DNA from: Hyphomicrobiales bacterium
GTDB taxonomy: Bacteria; Pseudomonadota; Alphaproteobacteria; Rhizobiales; Rhizobiaceae
Direction: 5' to 3'
Length of the DNA: 64,000 bases
NCBI GenBank assembly: GCA_900471515.1
Contig: UCFC01000015.1
Coordinates: 62,001-126,000 of the forward strand
The position numbers and the translations under genes were made by a program. Below, in pieces: positions 8,773 through 17,020 of this stretch. The stretch's first letter is position 1, and the number at the start of each line of letters is the position of its first letter. The notes under the pieces are model-generated. The model saw nothing but the letters and a program-made list of their open reading frames with translations, searched no databases and was not told the DNA's origin.

Positions 8773-8860
8773 ATCAATCTCCTCGATTAGATTGTGCGGT
8801 TAGGATCGGGGCTGGATTGCCGTCTGGCCTCGATCTGCTTTTTAGTATAGATTTTATTCC

Positions 8861-9067
8861 ATGAGCAATCCAGATATAAATCTAGGAAAAAATAAGCGCG
8901 GCCGGCCGGCTATCGGCAGGGGCGAGCAAGTCAACATCATGGTTCGGCCTGAAATCGCGCAAGCGTTAGACGCCGCTGCCGCCGCGCAGGACGACAGACC
9001 CACGCGGCCCGAAATGGTCCGACGCATCGTCAGGGAATGGCTGGTCGAACGTGGGTATCTGCCATGA
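8861..9067 (+). CDS. Ribbon-helix-helix DNA-binding protein
   Basis: A 68-residue protein with a basic N-terminal tail (GKNKRGRPAIGRGE), then a beta strand QVNIMVRPEIAQALDAAAAA and a second helix pair RPTRPEMVRRIVREWL, the ribbon-helix-helix pattern of CopG/Arc-type repressors. Its stop codon overlaps the start of the XRE gene (ATGA at 9064-9067), so the two are translated together. Likely regulator of the element, possibly of the divergent gene at 8365-8772. Confidence 0.75.
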   Translation: MSNPDINLGKNKRGRPAIGRGEQVNIMVRPEIAQALDAAAAAQDDRPTRPEMVRRIVREWLVERGYLP

Positions 9068-9351
9068 CCGAGGACGAGAAAGACACCAGGGACGCGAACG
9101 CCGCGAAGGCAAGGATCGCGGCCGGCGAGGAAACCTGGCCCGGCGAGATCGTCAGCGCCCTTGTTGCCGGCGAGAACCCGGTCAAGGTATTCCGCAAGCA
9201 TCGCGGCATGACGATGGCCGAACTTGCCGCCGCCGCGAACATTTCGCAGCCGTATGTTTCCGAGATCGAAAACGGGAAGAAGAGCGGATCTATCGACGCG
9301 ATGAAGGCAATCGCGGTCGCGCTAAACGTCGACCTTGATGACCTTGTCTGA
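9064..9351 (+). CDS. XRE-family helix-turn-helix regulator
   Basis: A 95-residue protein: about 35 residues of alpha-helical lead (EEKDTRDANAAKARI region), then a Cro/CI-type helix-turn-helix with TMAELAAAANISQPYVSEIE followed by NGKKSGSIDAMKAIAVALN. Start chosen at the ATG at 9064, which overlaps the upstream stop. Short proteins of this design occur both as antitoxins and as phage repressors; no toxin gene sits next to it, so a role in repression of the element is more likely. It runs against the leftward phage operon. Confidence 0.8.
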   Translation: MTEDEKDTRDANAAKARIAAGEETWPGEIVSALVAGENPVKVFRKHRGMTMAELAAAANISQPYVSEIENGKKSGSIDAMKAIAVALNVDLDDLV

Positions 9352-9382
9352 CTGACCTGACGGCAGTCGGCCGAAATTGTTG

Positions 9383-9407
9383 AGCCCGCCGAAATGGCGG
9401 GCTTTTC
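9383..9407 (+). terminator. Intrinsic terminator after the RHH-XRE pair
   Basis: AGCCCGCC (9383-9390), loop GAAAT, GGCGGGCT (9396-9403), then TTTT. It lies 30 bases after the XRE stop and 15 bases from the end of the convergent leftward gene. Confidence 0.85.
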
Positions 9408-9421
9408 GTTGGTGGCGAAGA

Positions 9422-9637
9422 TCAGAATGCGTCAATTCGAGCTTCGAGCTTTGCATAGCCCGTCGCGACGATGCGCTCGCGAATTCCGCTTCGAAAGGGA
9501 TGATCCCCGTCCGGGGGGAACGTAAGGACGCGTGACCAGTCGGCCTTGATCAGGTTGGCCGGGAAAGCCCTCTCAGCGCTGACATAAAGCCTGATGTCGT
9601 TGTTTCGGCTATGCCGGTAAAGTGCAATTTTGAACAT
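9422..9637 (-). CDS. Small hypothetical protein, last gene of the leftward set
   Basis: Encodes 71 residues from the ATG at 9637 (MFKIALYRHSRNNDIRLYVS), which has GGAGG five bases upstream; the frame is open to 9688 but without a ribosome site. No recognised domain, signal or membrane segment. It is the last leftward gene before the terminator and the opposing regulator pair. Confidence 0.6.
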   Translation of the reverse strand: MFKIALYRHSRNNDIRLYVSAERAFPANLIKADWSRVLTFPPDGDHPFRSGIRERIVATGYAKLEARIDAF

Positions 9638-9723
9638 TTGAGCCTCCAAGTACGAAGGCAGGATACCGGCGTCGGGCACTGCGGTCATTCACGTTTCCTG
9701 CAAAAGATCCAACGGCCTTTCGA

Positions 9724-10182
9724 TCAGTGCCGGCCGCGCTCGATGCCGTTTCTCGTCAGTCCACCCGCTATCGCTACCAGCGCTTCATCCCGACGCCGAT
9801 ATGCCGTCGGCCGGCTCCATCCTCGACGGTCGCAGGCCTCGTTGAAGGTCATGCCCTTGGTCAACTTCGCGCGCACCCAGTGCTTCAGGACGCGGGCTGC
9901 GCCAGGCGCATCCTTCAGATAGGTCGCTTGCCACCAAAGGACGCGCTCAAGCTGACTGACGCGCGCGGGCGATAGCGCCCGGCGCATCGGCCGCGCCTCG
10001 ATCGGAGGCCATCCGTCGAAATCGATGTCATCGCTGATCATCGCAAGGTTTGGCATTCCCGATCGCGGCGCCGCCGGGCCAACAAAGCCGGCAGAACGGT
10101 TCGCCCATCGCACTGCTTCGAGCAGTTCTTCGCCGACAAGCTTCGGCGTCCAAACATCGATATCGATTTTATGAACTGCCAC
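9724..10182 (-). CDS. Phage-type helix-turn-helix protein (DUF6362-like)
   Basis: Encodes 152 residues. The C-terminal half, with RVLWWQATYLKDAPGAARVL, HWVRAKLTKGMTFNEACDRRGWSRPTAYRRRDEAL, reads as a helix-turn-helix and resembles a family (DUF6362) that I know from alphaproteobacterial prophages. The N-terminal third (KLVGEELLEAVRWANR) is helical. A role in phage gene control or DNA packaging is possible but unproven. The start region lies just left of a cluster of repeats at 10209-10307. Confidence 0.65.
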   Translation of the reverse strand: MAVHKIDIDVWTPKLVGEELLEAVRWANRSAGFVGPAAPRSGMPNLAMISDDIDFDGWPPIEARPMRRALSPARVSQLERVLWWQATYLKDAPGAARVLKHWVRAKLTKGMTFNEACDRRGWSRPTAYRRRDEALVAIAGGLTRNGIERGRH

Positions 10183-10208
10183 GTAATGCCCTCTGCGCAG
10201 AAATCGAT

Positions 10209-10307
10209 CGTGACATCCGCAATGTCACGGATGTCACGGAACTCCGGGAAAAATGTCACGCTTTTGGTCGCAAGCGTCACGCTTTGACGGTTTTGGCGTC
10301 ACGCTTT
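10209..10307. repeat. Iteron-like repeats and inverted repeat
   Basis: A perfect 11-base inverted repeat, CGTGACATCCG (10209-10219) with CGGATGTCACG (10228-10238), is followed by three direct copies of GTCACGCTTT at 10255-10264, 10276-10285 and 10298-10307, spaced 21 and 22 bases (two helix turns). All copies share the GTCACG core with the inverted repeat. The last two overlap the 3' end of the helix-turn-helix gene. This looks like a protein-binding array (operator or replication iterons). Confidence 0.65.
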
Positions 10308-10627
10308 AGCTTTTCGACGGCCGGCATCGACGACTTCGTCAAAGCCGGCGGACGCACAAGAAGTTTGATCGCGACCGGGTATCCCGCACCACGCCGGGTG
10401 ACTTTTACATATCCCTGCGATGCGAGCCTGTCGAAGCATCCCGACGTGGCCTGCGCGCTAAGGCCGGATATGGCGGCAAATGCCGTAAGCGACCCTTGGA
10501 CCTCGCCGCGAGGATCGCACTCGTCGAAGATCGCATGCAAGACCCTGAAAGCGGCATTGCTGATGGCAGGGTCGCGCCGCGCCCGCCGCATAGTCATCGA
10601 GTAATCAGCTCCACTGATGTCTTTCAT
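10277..10627 (-). CDS. Winged-helix-like DNA-binding protein
   Basis: Encodes 116 residues from the ATG at 10627, which overlaps the prohead protease stop as ATGA. The central part (NAAFRVLHAIFDECDPRGEV, then SLTAFAAISGLSAQATSGCF and LASQGYVKVTRRGAGYPV) is a winged-helix pattern: helix, helix, recognition helix, and a basic wing, as in MarR-like or replication-initiator-type regulators. The basic tail KLKRDAKTVKA is encoded by the direct-repeat array. It may bind that array. Confidence 0.65.
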   Translation of the reverse strand: MKDISGADYSMTMRRARRDPAISNAAFRVLHAIFDECDPRGEVQGSLTAFAAISGLSAQATSGCFDRLASQGYVKVTRRGAGYPVAIKLLVRPPALTKSSMPAVEKLKRDAKTVKA

Positions 10628-11262
10628 CGAATGCCAAGCCTCCAATTTGCATTGCGCATTCGCATCCAAGATACATCGCGATCCGTCGGGCTGCGGGACC
10701 GGAACTCGCATGGCATCGCGCGCCATTCTGCGGCGCGCTTGCCGCCACGGATTTGCGATCCTGCGTCGGCCGGCACCGGAACCGCGCTAAGTTCCATCGG
10801 CTCCCAATCTACAGCCCGCCATATCGGCACAAGTCCGGCGCCCCCTTCGATCTTCTCGACCTTGTGGATGCGGTAGCCGACGCTGATGTTCATTATGATG
10901 CCTGCCTTGATGTTCGCGACGATGTCGCGATGACCTTCGGCAACCGACAGGCGGACGCGGGCATATCCCTTTCCGTCGCGAAGCTTGGCTGATCCCGTTT
11001 CTACTACCCCAATGACGGAGGACAGATTGAAATCGTTGTGCGTATCCAAGAACGGGGCGCCATTGTTCAAGCGGCCGAGACGGATGGCGCTGTCTTCGAC
11101 GATTAGCTGTTCGTCATAGAAGCGGCCTTCTGTGCGATCGAAGCGACGGACGGGCGCACCCGTAGTCCAGATAACCTCGACCGAATTATCCTTTTCGTCG
11201 AACGACGCCGGCCGCAATGAAGCGTCGCGGCTAGATGGTTGCAAGTCAGCTTTTCGCTGCAT
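10624..11262 (-). CDS. Phage prohead protease (HK97-type), no capsid partner
   Basis: Encodes 212 residues resembling HK97-family prohead proteases (peptidase family U35), which cut scaffold and capsid proteins during head maturation. Supporting segments: FLDTHNDFNLSSVIGVVETG (catalytic-His region), GYARVRLSVAEGHRDIVANI, MNISVGYRIHKVEKI and DWEPMELSAVPVPADAG (catalytic-Ser region LSAVPVPAD). In many rhizobial phages this domain is fused to, or followed by, the major capsid protein; here the frame stops about 40 residues after the protease core and a DNA-binding gene follows. So it is a protease without an evident substrate. GGGAGG precedes the start. Confidence 0.8.
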   Translation of the reverse strand: MQRKADLQPSSRDASLRPASFDEKDNSVEVIWTTGAPVRRFDRTEGRFYDEQLIVEDSAIRLGRLNNGAPFLDTHNDFNLSSVIGVVETGSAKLRDGKGYARVRLSVAEGHRDIVANIKAGIIMNISVGYRIHKVEKIEGGAGLVPIWRAVDWEPMELSAVPVPADAGSQIRGGKRAAEWRAMPCEFRSRSPTDRDVSWMRMRNANWRLGIR

Positions 11263-11274
11263 TTCGGCCTCCCG

Positions 11275-11895
11275 TCACGCCGCGCCAACTTTTGCGATCT
11301 CGTTCGTCAGGTTTTCGACCGGCCATCCCGAAGCGTCCGGCAGTGACCGAAACGCCGTCTGCTCACGGATCGAGTAAATCGGAGCGTAAAGCGAAGGATG
11401 GACCGGAAAGACGCGCTCCTCGACAGGGGGCAAAGTGTCATGCCGATCGGCGGCCAGGAGCAGTGCGTTGACTTTGCTGACGGCGCCTTCGGCCTTATCG
11501 AGCCGTTTGAGTATCGCGATCATCTCGCGTTGCATTGGTGTCCATTTTTCGGATAGCAGTTTGGCAACTGCTTGCGCTTCCTTCTCGACGGCAGCGCGTT
11601 CCGCATCCAAAGCCTCCCTGACCTCGCGGACTTTGGCTTCGGCGAGGCGCTTGGACAACTCGTCTCGCGCAGCGACCGCCCGATCGCGTTCCCGAATGGC
11701 GATCTTCAACACCTCGTCGGCCTTATCGAGGGCGGCTTCAGTACCGTCGAGCAAGAGGCCGGCACGCGTCTTTTCAGCAACGCGGACCGCGTCTTCGAAC
11801 GGCGCGATGTCAATCGATGTCAAGGCGGCGCGAAGATCCGCGCTACCGGCATCGGCCCGGCCGAGGATGGACTTCAGTGTTTCGATCAGCTTCAT
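11275..11895 (-). CDS. Coiled-coil phage-type protein
   Basis: Encodes 206 residues. Residues about 45-140 are one long charged helix (KADEVLKIAIRERDRAVAA, LSKRLAEAKVREVREALDAE, AVEKEAQAVAKLL), a clear coiled coil; the C-terminal 50 residues are not. I start at the ATG at 11895 (MKLIETLKSILGR), inside the 3' end of the metalloprotease-like gene (53-base overlap). Directly upstream of the prohead protease, a coiled-coil protein could be a scaffold, but no homology is recognised. Confidence 0.6.
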   Translation of the reverse strand: MKLIETLKSILGRADAGSADLRAALTSIDIAPFEDAVRVAEKTRAGLLLDGTEAALDKADEVLKIAIRERDRAVAARDELSKRLAEAKVREVREALDAERAAVEKEAQAVAKLLSEKWTPMQREMIAILKRLDKAEGAVSKVNALLLAADRHDTLPPVEERVFPVHPSLYAPIYSIREQTAFRSLPDASGWPVENLTNEIAKVGAA

Positions 11896-12535
11896 CTGAC
11901 TTCTCCGTTTCAGATAGTTCGCCGGGCGCGACATGCGCACCGGCAATGGCGACCGCTTCTTCGCCGGATAAGTGGCCGGATTTCATGAGGGCGGCGGCGA
12001 CCGCCCGGATTGCAGCGCGCACGCGACTTCGGCGCAGGATTTCAAGCGTGCGAACTTCAAGCTGCCGGTAGTCTGAAAGCACCGCCTCGTCGGACGACTG
12101 GATGCCGTGGCGACCGACAAGGGTTCGCAGGATCAGGCAGCGATCGCAGCCGCCGCCGGCAGGTTCGCGGATCATCGACAGGAACGGTTTCAGTTCTGCG
12201 TCTATGGGTCGAATTTCCCATCGCCGCATCATGTCGGCAGCGAAGTCGCCGGCCATGGTCATGACGATGTGGGCGTCAACGCTCGGCGCCTGAGTTTTCC
12301 AACGCACGTAGCCGAGATATGCCGCAGTTATTTCGACTGGCACCATCCCGAAGCCAATTCCGACGACGGCATGGCCGGCCTCGTGCCAGGCGGTTACCGG
12401 ATCGGGTTCAAGTTCAGCTTGGGTTGCCGTTCTAACGATTTCTCCGCTGCCGACCGTGCGATCGTCGGCAGCGACGCGCACGAGGACATCAGGGCGGGAT
12501 CGGCAGCATTCGCGAACAAAGAACGTCGCCGTCAT
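11843..12535 (-). CDS. FtsH-peptidase-like zinc metalloprotease domain, stand-alone
   Basis: Encodes 230 residues with TAWHEAGHAVVGIGFGMVPVE around residues 48-67. HEAGH (His51, Glu52, His55) is the zinc motif of FtsH-type M41 peptidases, and the following GMVPVEITAAYLGYVRW mirrors the FtsH segment after it. There is no AAA ATPase or membrane anchor, so it is a free peptidase domain. A second acidic zinc ligand would lie around MTMAGDFAADMMRR (AGDFAAD). Cysteines CDRC follow later. Similar small proteins occur in rhizobial prophages. GGAGG at 12541-12545 supports the start at 12535. Targets are unknown. Confidence 0.7.
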   Translation of the reverse strand: MTATFFVRECCRSRPDVLVRVAADDRTVGSGEIVRTATQAELEPDPVTAWHEAGHAVVGIGFGMVPVEITAAYLGYVRWKTQAPSVDAHIVMTMAGDFAADMMRRWEIRPIDAELKPFLSMIREPAGGGCDRCLILRTLVGRHGIQSSDEAVLSDYRQLEVRTLEILRRSRVRAAIRAVAAALMKSGHLSGEEAVAIAGAHVAPGELSETEKSDEADRNTEVHPRPGRCR

Positions 12536-12795
12536 ACGTGCCTCCAATTGGAAGCGGTGCGCCCGCCATGTCCTTGTTTTTTGAGCTTTTCACTCACTCG
12601 CAAACCCTTTCGATTGTTCGCAATTGGCCGACAGCGGCGCCCAACCCAAACGCAAATTTCATTTTTTCAAAGATGCGCGACAGTCGGGGGGCGGCGGTCC
12701 CGCATGCGGCGGCCCCTTAAAGTCGGTCCCTACCGAGGGGGTACCCCATGCGCTCCCCGATGCGCCGGTCTGCGGCATGATCACGACCGACCCCG

Positions 12796-15700
12796 CTACA
12801 TGATGGCCGCGCCGAGATCGCCGATGCGCGGCCGGGCCGCAGGCCCGCCGTTGATCGTGATCCTGATGCGCCCCTGCGTTGCGGTGATGTTGGCGACGCT
12901 TCGCTTCTGTTCGACCCACGCCGGATCGGACAGCGCCTCGGTCGATATCAGCGGCAATGTAAGCCAGTTGTCATCCGCCTTGTCGTATTCGACCGTCAGG
13001 GTCGATCCGAACGGCAGCGATGCCTTCAGGTAGGCGGTCAGATCGACCGCCGTCCCTAGCTTCATCGCCCTGGTCACATACGTTCCTTGCGCGGCAATCT
13101 CGCCGGCAATCAGAACGACCGGGTTGTAAAGCACAGGCGACAGCTTTTCCGTCCCTTTCAGAACGGCCCGAAGCGTTACCGTTTCAGTGACGTATTCGGT
13201 CAATTGAATGACCTGATACGGCAGGAGACGGATGATCGACGCATCGGCGCGGACGATCTCGAAGACAACGCTGCAATCGGGCGTCGGCAAATCGACCGTC
13301 GCCCGGACCTGAAGATCCGAGCAATGGACAAGATCGAAGCTGCCGAGATCGACCGTCTTTTCAAGCGGGCCGAATTTGGCCGCGACGATGCGGAAGGCCA
13401 GGTCGTCGTTCTGATGCGCGGTCCACGTCCGGGCATTTGACGACGACAGCATGACGCCGACCGTGTATGGCTGCGCAGAAACCCAACTCTGATTGACCGC
13501 ATCGAATGCGCCAAGGCTTGCGAAGGCCAACGAATGATTAGCATCGTCCGTCTTGACGACGAACGCGCTTTCGCGCGCGGGCGACGTTACCAGCGGCAGT
13601 TCGTACCGGGCCGACTTCCATCCGACGACAGCGCCCTCCATCGGGACAAAGGCCGATGCCTCGACCTCTGTCGTCGGGATGCCGGTTTCGACAACGACCT
13701 GTTCAACAAGCAGGTTTTTGCTGTCGTCGCCGATCGCGCAAAGCTTCACGTCAACGCCGACGATCTGCCGCATTTCGGGGACCGTGAAGGTCTGCGCCAG
13801 AGGGTCATGACCGTGGTTGTCTTCCTTGAACCAATTGGTCGATGAATTCCGAACGACTTCCGTCGGCGGGCGCGTCCACCGCTCGATCGTCGTAACCGTG
13901 CGCATGATCGTCGTGTTGATCACGCCCTGCCCAACGAATGGCGCCGACGCGAACGACCCGCCCATACCTTCGGCGTAAAGCTCTTTCGTCCCCGCCGTAA
14001 CGTTGGCCGGGACCGTAAAGCTTCCGGTGATCCCGCCATCTTCGTCGGCCGTCTGCGTCCCCACCGGCTTAACGTCGATCCCGTCGAAAGTCAGGGTCTT
14101 CAGGATTTCCCCGGCGCCAAAACCTTCGATCGTGAAGCTGATCGAAATCTGACGAAGGAATTCCGCCTGCTCTTTCCGCTGGTCGACGGTTTGCGTGCTT
14201 TCGGAAGACACGACAAGAGGGCCGTTATCGCGGCGGATACCGCGATTGAATTCCTGCGTTACCGGGCTCGCCCATTCCGTCTGTTGGACGGTCCAGAAGT
14301 CGGCCGCCGGGTCGATCTTCAGGCCGGCCGGCAGCGGCGTGAAATTTTGGTAGGGGTTGATCTTCGAGCAGCCCGTATCAAGGGTTTGCTCGATTATGAC
14401 CTCTTCCGTCCAATCGAGCATGACCGGCGCGGTCAGCGTCGCCGAGAAGAATGTCGGCAGGATTGCGAGCTCGATTGTTCCAAGTCCGACAGATGCGGTC
14501 TGCGCGACGCCTTGGTCGCGGAAGGTGTCATCGGTCAGCGGATCGGCGAACGTTCCGAGCTTAGCGACCGGCTCGCGCGCATCGATCGCGCGGTTGATAC
14601 GCTCGATCTGCATCAGGCGATCAAGGTCAAGGACACGATTGTAGAACTTCCAGGCCTCGTCATACGGAACCGATCGGGTTCCGTCATTGACGACCGTAGG
14701 AAGGCCCATCCAGTCGTTTGTGATCGTGCAAAGCTTCAGAAGCGTCGCGGGCGGCGTCGGCTCAAGCGGGTTCTGCCTGGCCGAAATACCCTTGACGTAG
14801 ACCGGAAGACCGCCCTGATCGAAGCAGAGAAGATCGACGCGGGGCAATTTGCGGTCGTAGCCGAAGATGACCGTCGTCCCGGCGACGCCGCCGGAAACGG
14901 TTATCGACGTGTCCGTCGCGGCGTCAGGCGTGACGAGCGCGAGATAGCGATACTTGACCTGATAGGTCGATCCCGTCGCCGGCTCGGCGCCGCCCGGCGA
15001 CCAACTGATGCTGTCGCCGCTGACCAAATAGTCGGTCGTCAGGACATAGGTCGTCGCGCCCTGCTTGACTTCGAGAACAGCCGTAACGCTGTTATTAGAA
15101 AGCAGGTCCGCCGTTCCGCTGACCGCGCCGCGCGTCACGTTTTCGGTGACTTCCTTCGTCACAAGGACCGTATTGATCGACGCAATCGGCGCGAAATTGG
15201 TCAGGATGGTCGCGCTTGCGCCGCCGGGATACGTATGCGGCTCGCCGGCAATTTCTTCGGTATCGAAGTCTTCAAGCTCCGCATGCCGCAACGCGGCCTG
15301 CCGGGTACGCTTGAACCCCTGGATATTGGCGACGCCTTCCTCGATCGAAAAGACCTGCGCGCCGCCGACCTTACCGAGCGCCGTAACGCGGCAACCACGA
15401 ACGATGTAATTGCCATTGGCATCGCGGTCGTAAACCGCAATCGCCTGATTGACGCCGGTCAGCGACGGCGGCGGCGTCTGATCGATGACGGTCCCGTCCT
15501 GAATGAGATAGACCGGAACGACCTCGCCGGTCGTATCTTCCTCGATCAGAAGCCAAGAAATCGTGACAAGCTCGCGGGCCGCTCCGGGCTCGCCTTCTGC
15601 AAGCGTGCCGGCGGCAAGGCCGAGAAGCGTCGGATCGCTTTCAGAAGTGACGAATGTACGGTTGATGCGGACGCCGATCTGCGCCCGGCCCGTCATCGGT

Positions 15701-16005
15701 ACGTTAGAGATAACCGCCTGGGCGACCGGGAAGATGTCCCCATCGACGTAAATTTTGCCGGCGGTCAGCGTCCAAACGCCGTCCTCGGCATCAATCAGGA
15801 CGATCCCGGCGCCCTCGATGCGGTCGCCGTCCTTCATCGTGACGCGGGAAATGCGCCGCGACCGCGCACGCTCGATCGTCTGCAGTTCATTCAATTCGGC
15901 CGACTGAATGAAGCGCTGACCGGCGAACACGACGCCCTGCATGTCGTTCCGCCCCTCGGCCCGATCATGGGCAAGGGGCAGGCCGCTCTTGTGCTCATAG
16001 ACCAT
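12796..16005 (-). CDS. DUF4815 phage structural protein
   Basis: The largest gene of the element, 1069 residues. The N-terminal half (VVFAGQRFIQSAELNELQTIERARSRR, then DGDRIEGAGIVL and GKIYVDGDIFPV) matches the DUF4815 pattern of tail or baseplate-associated proteins in large phages. The rest is beta-rich and repetitive in style (TFVTSESDPTL, PVMLDWTEEVIIEQTLDTG), consistent with a fibre or baseplate part that projects from a tail. No signal peptide or membrane segment. It ends in a basic, Gly/Pro-rich tail. It follows the minor tail protein gene by 18 bases, in keeping with a tail module. Confidence 0.8.
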   Translation of the reverse strand: MVYEHKSGLPLAHDRAEGRNDMQGVVFAGQRFIQSAELNELQTIERARSRRISRVTMKDGDRIEGAGIVLIDAEDGVWTLTAGKIYVDGDIFPVAQAVISNVPMTGRAQIGVRINRTFVTSESDPTLLGLAAGTLAEGEPGAARELVTISWLLIEEDTTGEVVPVYLIQDGTVIDQTPPPSLTGVNQAIAVYDRDANGNYIVRGCRVTALGKVGGAQVFSIEEGVANIQGFKRTRQAALRHAELEDFDTEEIAGEPHTYPGGASATILTNFAPIASINTVLVTKEVTENVTRGAVSGTADLLSNNSVTAVLEVKQGATTYVLTTDYLVSGDSISWSPGGAEPATGSTYQVKYRYLALVTPDAATDTSITVSGGVAGTTVIFGYDRKLPRVDLLCFDQGGLPVYVKGISARQNPLEPTPPATLLKLCTITNDWMGLPTVVNDGTRSVPYDEAWKFYNRVLDLDRLMQIERINRAIDAREPVAKLGTFADPLTDDTFRDQGVAQTASVGLGTIELAILPTFFSATLTAPVMLDWTEEVIIEQTLDTGCSKINPYQNFTPLPAGLKIDPAADFWTVQQTEWASPVTQEFNRGIRRDNGPLVVSSESTQTVDQRKEQAEFLRQISISFTIEGFGAGEILKTLTFDGIDVKPVGTQTADEDGGITGSFTVPANVTAGTKELYAEGMGGSFASAPFVGQGVINTTIMRTVTTIERWTRPPTEVVRNSSTNWFKEDNHGHDPLAQTFTVPEMRQIVGVDVKLCAIGDDSKNLLVEQVVVETGIPTTEVEASAFVPMEGAVVGWKSARYELPLVTSPARESAFVVKTDDANHSLAFASLGAFDAVNQSWVSAQPYTVGVMLSSSNARTWTAHQNDDLAFRIVAAKFGPLEKTVDLGSFDLVHCSDLQVRATVDLPTPDCSVVFEIVRADASIIRLLPYQVIQLTEYVTETVTLRAVLKGTEKLSPVLYNPVVLIAGEIAAQGTYVTRAMKLGTAVDLTAYLKASLPFGSTLTVEYDKADDNWLTLPLISTEALSDPAWVEQKRSVANITATQGRIRITINGGPAARPRIGDLGAAIM

Positions 16006-16023
16006 TTAGAACCTCGCTGAAAT

Positions 16024-16629
16024 TCAGCGGGCGCCCGGAAGCAGGCGCCCGATCTCATGCGCTACCCTGACGGGCAGCATTGTTTGCACGGTCGCATTGA
16101 AGACGCGGGCGCTTTCGTCTCGGACCATTTCCTCGGGAACTGAGGGGCCGGTCTTCTTGTCGATCGCATTGTCTCGATCCGACTTTTTGCTGTAGCCACC
16201 TGTTCGGTAGAAGACATGCCCATGTCCAACCGGTATCCCGCTTCGGTATGTACCGCCGAAGATGAACATCCCGGGGAAGCGTTCGACGCGTCCCCAAACG
16301 CGGGCGCGAACGCCGAAGCTGAATTGCTTTGCGCCGAATTCCTTCAGCGAGATCGGTCGACCCGTCGCAATGATCTTGCCTTCGAGCGCCTGGCTAGATC
16401 CGGGCTTGACCTGTTGGGTTCGTATTGCGCCGCGTATGGTCGATGTCTTGATTGACGACTGCTTTGCGATTACACGAACAACCCGACCTTCGACGGTTTT
16501 CGTCACGCGGTTAACGGCTCGGGCAAGCGCCGCATGTGCTTCCCCGGCGCCAAGCGCACCGATCTGGTTGCCGAAGTTCTTCAGGATGTCATCGCGCCGT
16601 TCGATTATCAGCACAGGCTTAAGGGGCAT
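16024..16629 (-). CDS. Phage minor tail protein Z-like
   Basis: Encodes 201 residues of the minor tail protein Z (GPZ) type: ALARAVNRVTKTVEGRVVRVIA near residues 35-55, then QSSIKTSTIRGAIR, RPISLKEFGAKQ, GTYRSGIPVGHGHVFYR, and a C-terminal helical part ending HEIGRLLPGAR. In lambda-like phages this protein acts in tail completion. The ATG at 16629 has AAGGAG eight bases upstream and overlaps the previous gene by 11 bases; the longer frame to 16746 is not supported. Confidence 0.8.
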   Translation of the reverse strand: MPLKPVLIIERRDDILKNFGNQIGALGAGEAHAALARAVNRVTKTVEGRVVRVIAKQSSIKTSTIRGAIRTQQVKPGSSQALEGKIIATGRPISLKEFGAKQFSFGVRARVWGRVERFPGMFIFGGTYRSGIPVGHGHVFYRTGGYSKKSDRDNAIDKKTGPSVPEEMVRDESARVFNATVQTMLPVRVAHEIGRLLPGAR

Positions 16630-17020
16630 TTTTCTCTCCTTTTCGCGATTGGAAGGGGACGATGACCGATCCGTTTTCGGCATCACTGTTCGGCTGACGC
16701 GCCGCGAGCGCTGCCTTGATGGCAGCGTGACCATGGCCTTCCGCAATCAGATCCATGACCTCAAGTTCGCGTCCGCGCGTCGTGGGATCGCTCAATACGA
16801 CCTTCGCAAATCGCAAAGCATCTTGTGCCCCGCGTTCGAAGCTGATGGACCATGCTATCGCGGCATTCAGATCATCGGTGTCGCTGATCTGCAAAGCTCG
16901 GACAGCATCACCGACGCCTCGATCAATCCACGGTCGATCCATAGGAGCTTTAAATGCTGCCCCAAGGCTGACCTGAAGGCGCTCAATCAGATGGACGAGA
17001 TAGGCGCGCGCTGCGGTCAT
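16619..17020 (-). CDS. Hypothetical protein in tail module
   Basis: Encodes 133 helical residues (ARAYLVHLIERLQVSLGAAF; DALRFAKVVLSDPTTRGREL). No known domain recognised. Its start overlaps the tape measure stop (ATGA at 17020-17017), so it is translated with that gene, and it lies between tape measure and minor tail protein genes, where small tail proteins are usual. The C-terminal 25 residues are charged and probably disordered. Confidence 0.65.
   Translation of the reverse strand: MTAARAYLVHLIERLQVSLGAAFKAPMDRPWIDRGVGDAVRALQISDTDDLNAAIAWSISFERGAQDALRFAKVVLSDPTTRGRELEVMDLIAEGHGHAAIKAALAARQPNSDAENGSVIVPFQSRKGEKNAP

Noticed and set aside
8861..9351. Toxin-antitoxin pair
   Set aside because: Both proteins are DNA binding; there is no toxin-like partner.
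12548..12795. Coding region between the DUF4815 and metalloprotease genes
   Set aside because: Frames here are short and GC-skewed, without a ribosome site. Probably holds a promoter for the leftward genes after it.
14191..16020. 609-residue open frame opposite the DUF4815 gene
   Set aside because: Arg-rich antisense shadow with no ribosome site at the start.
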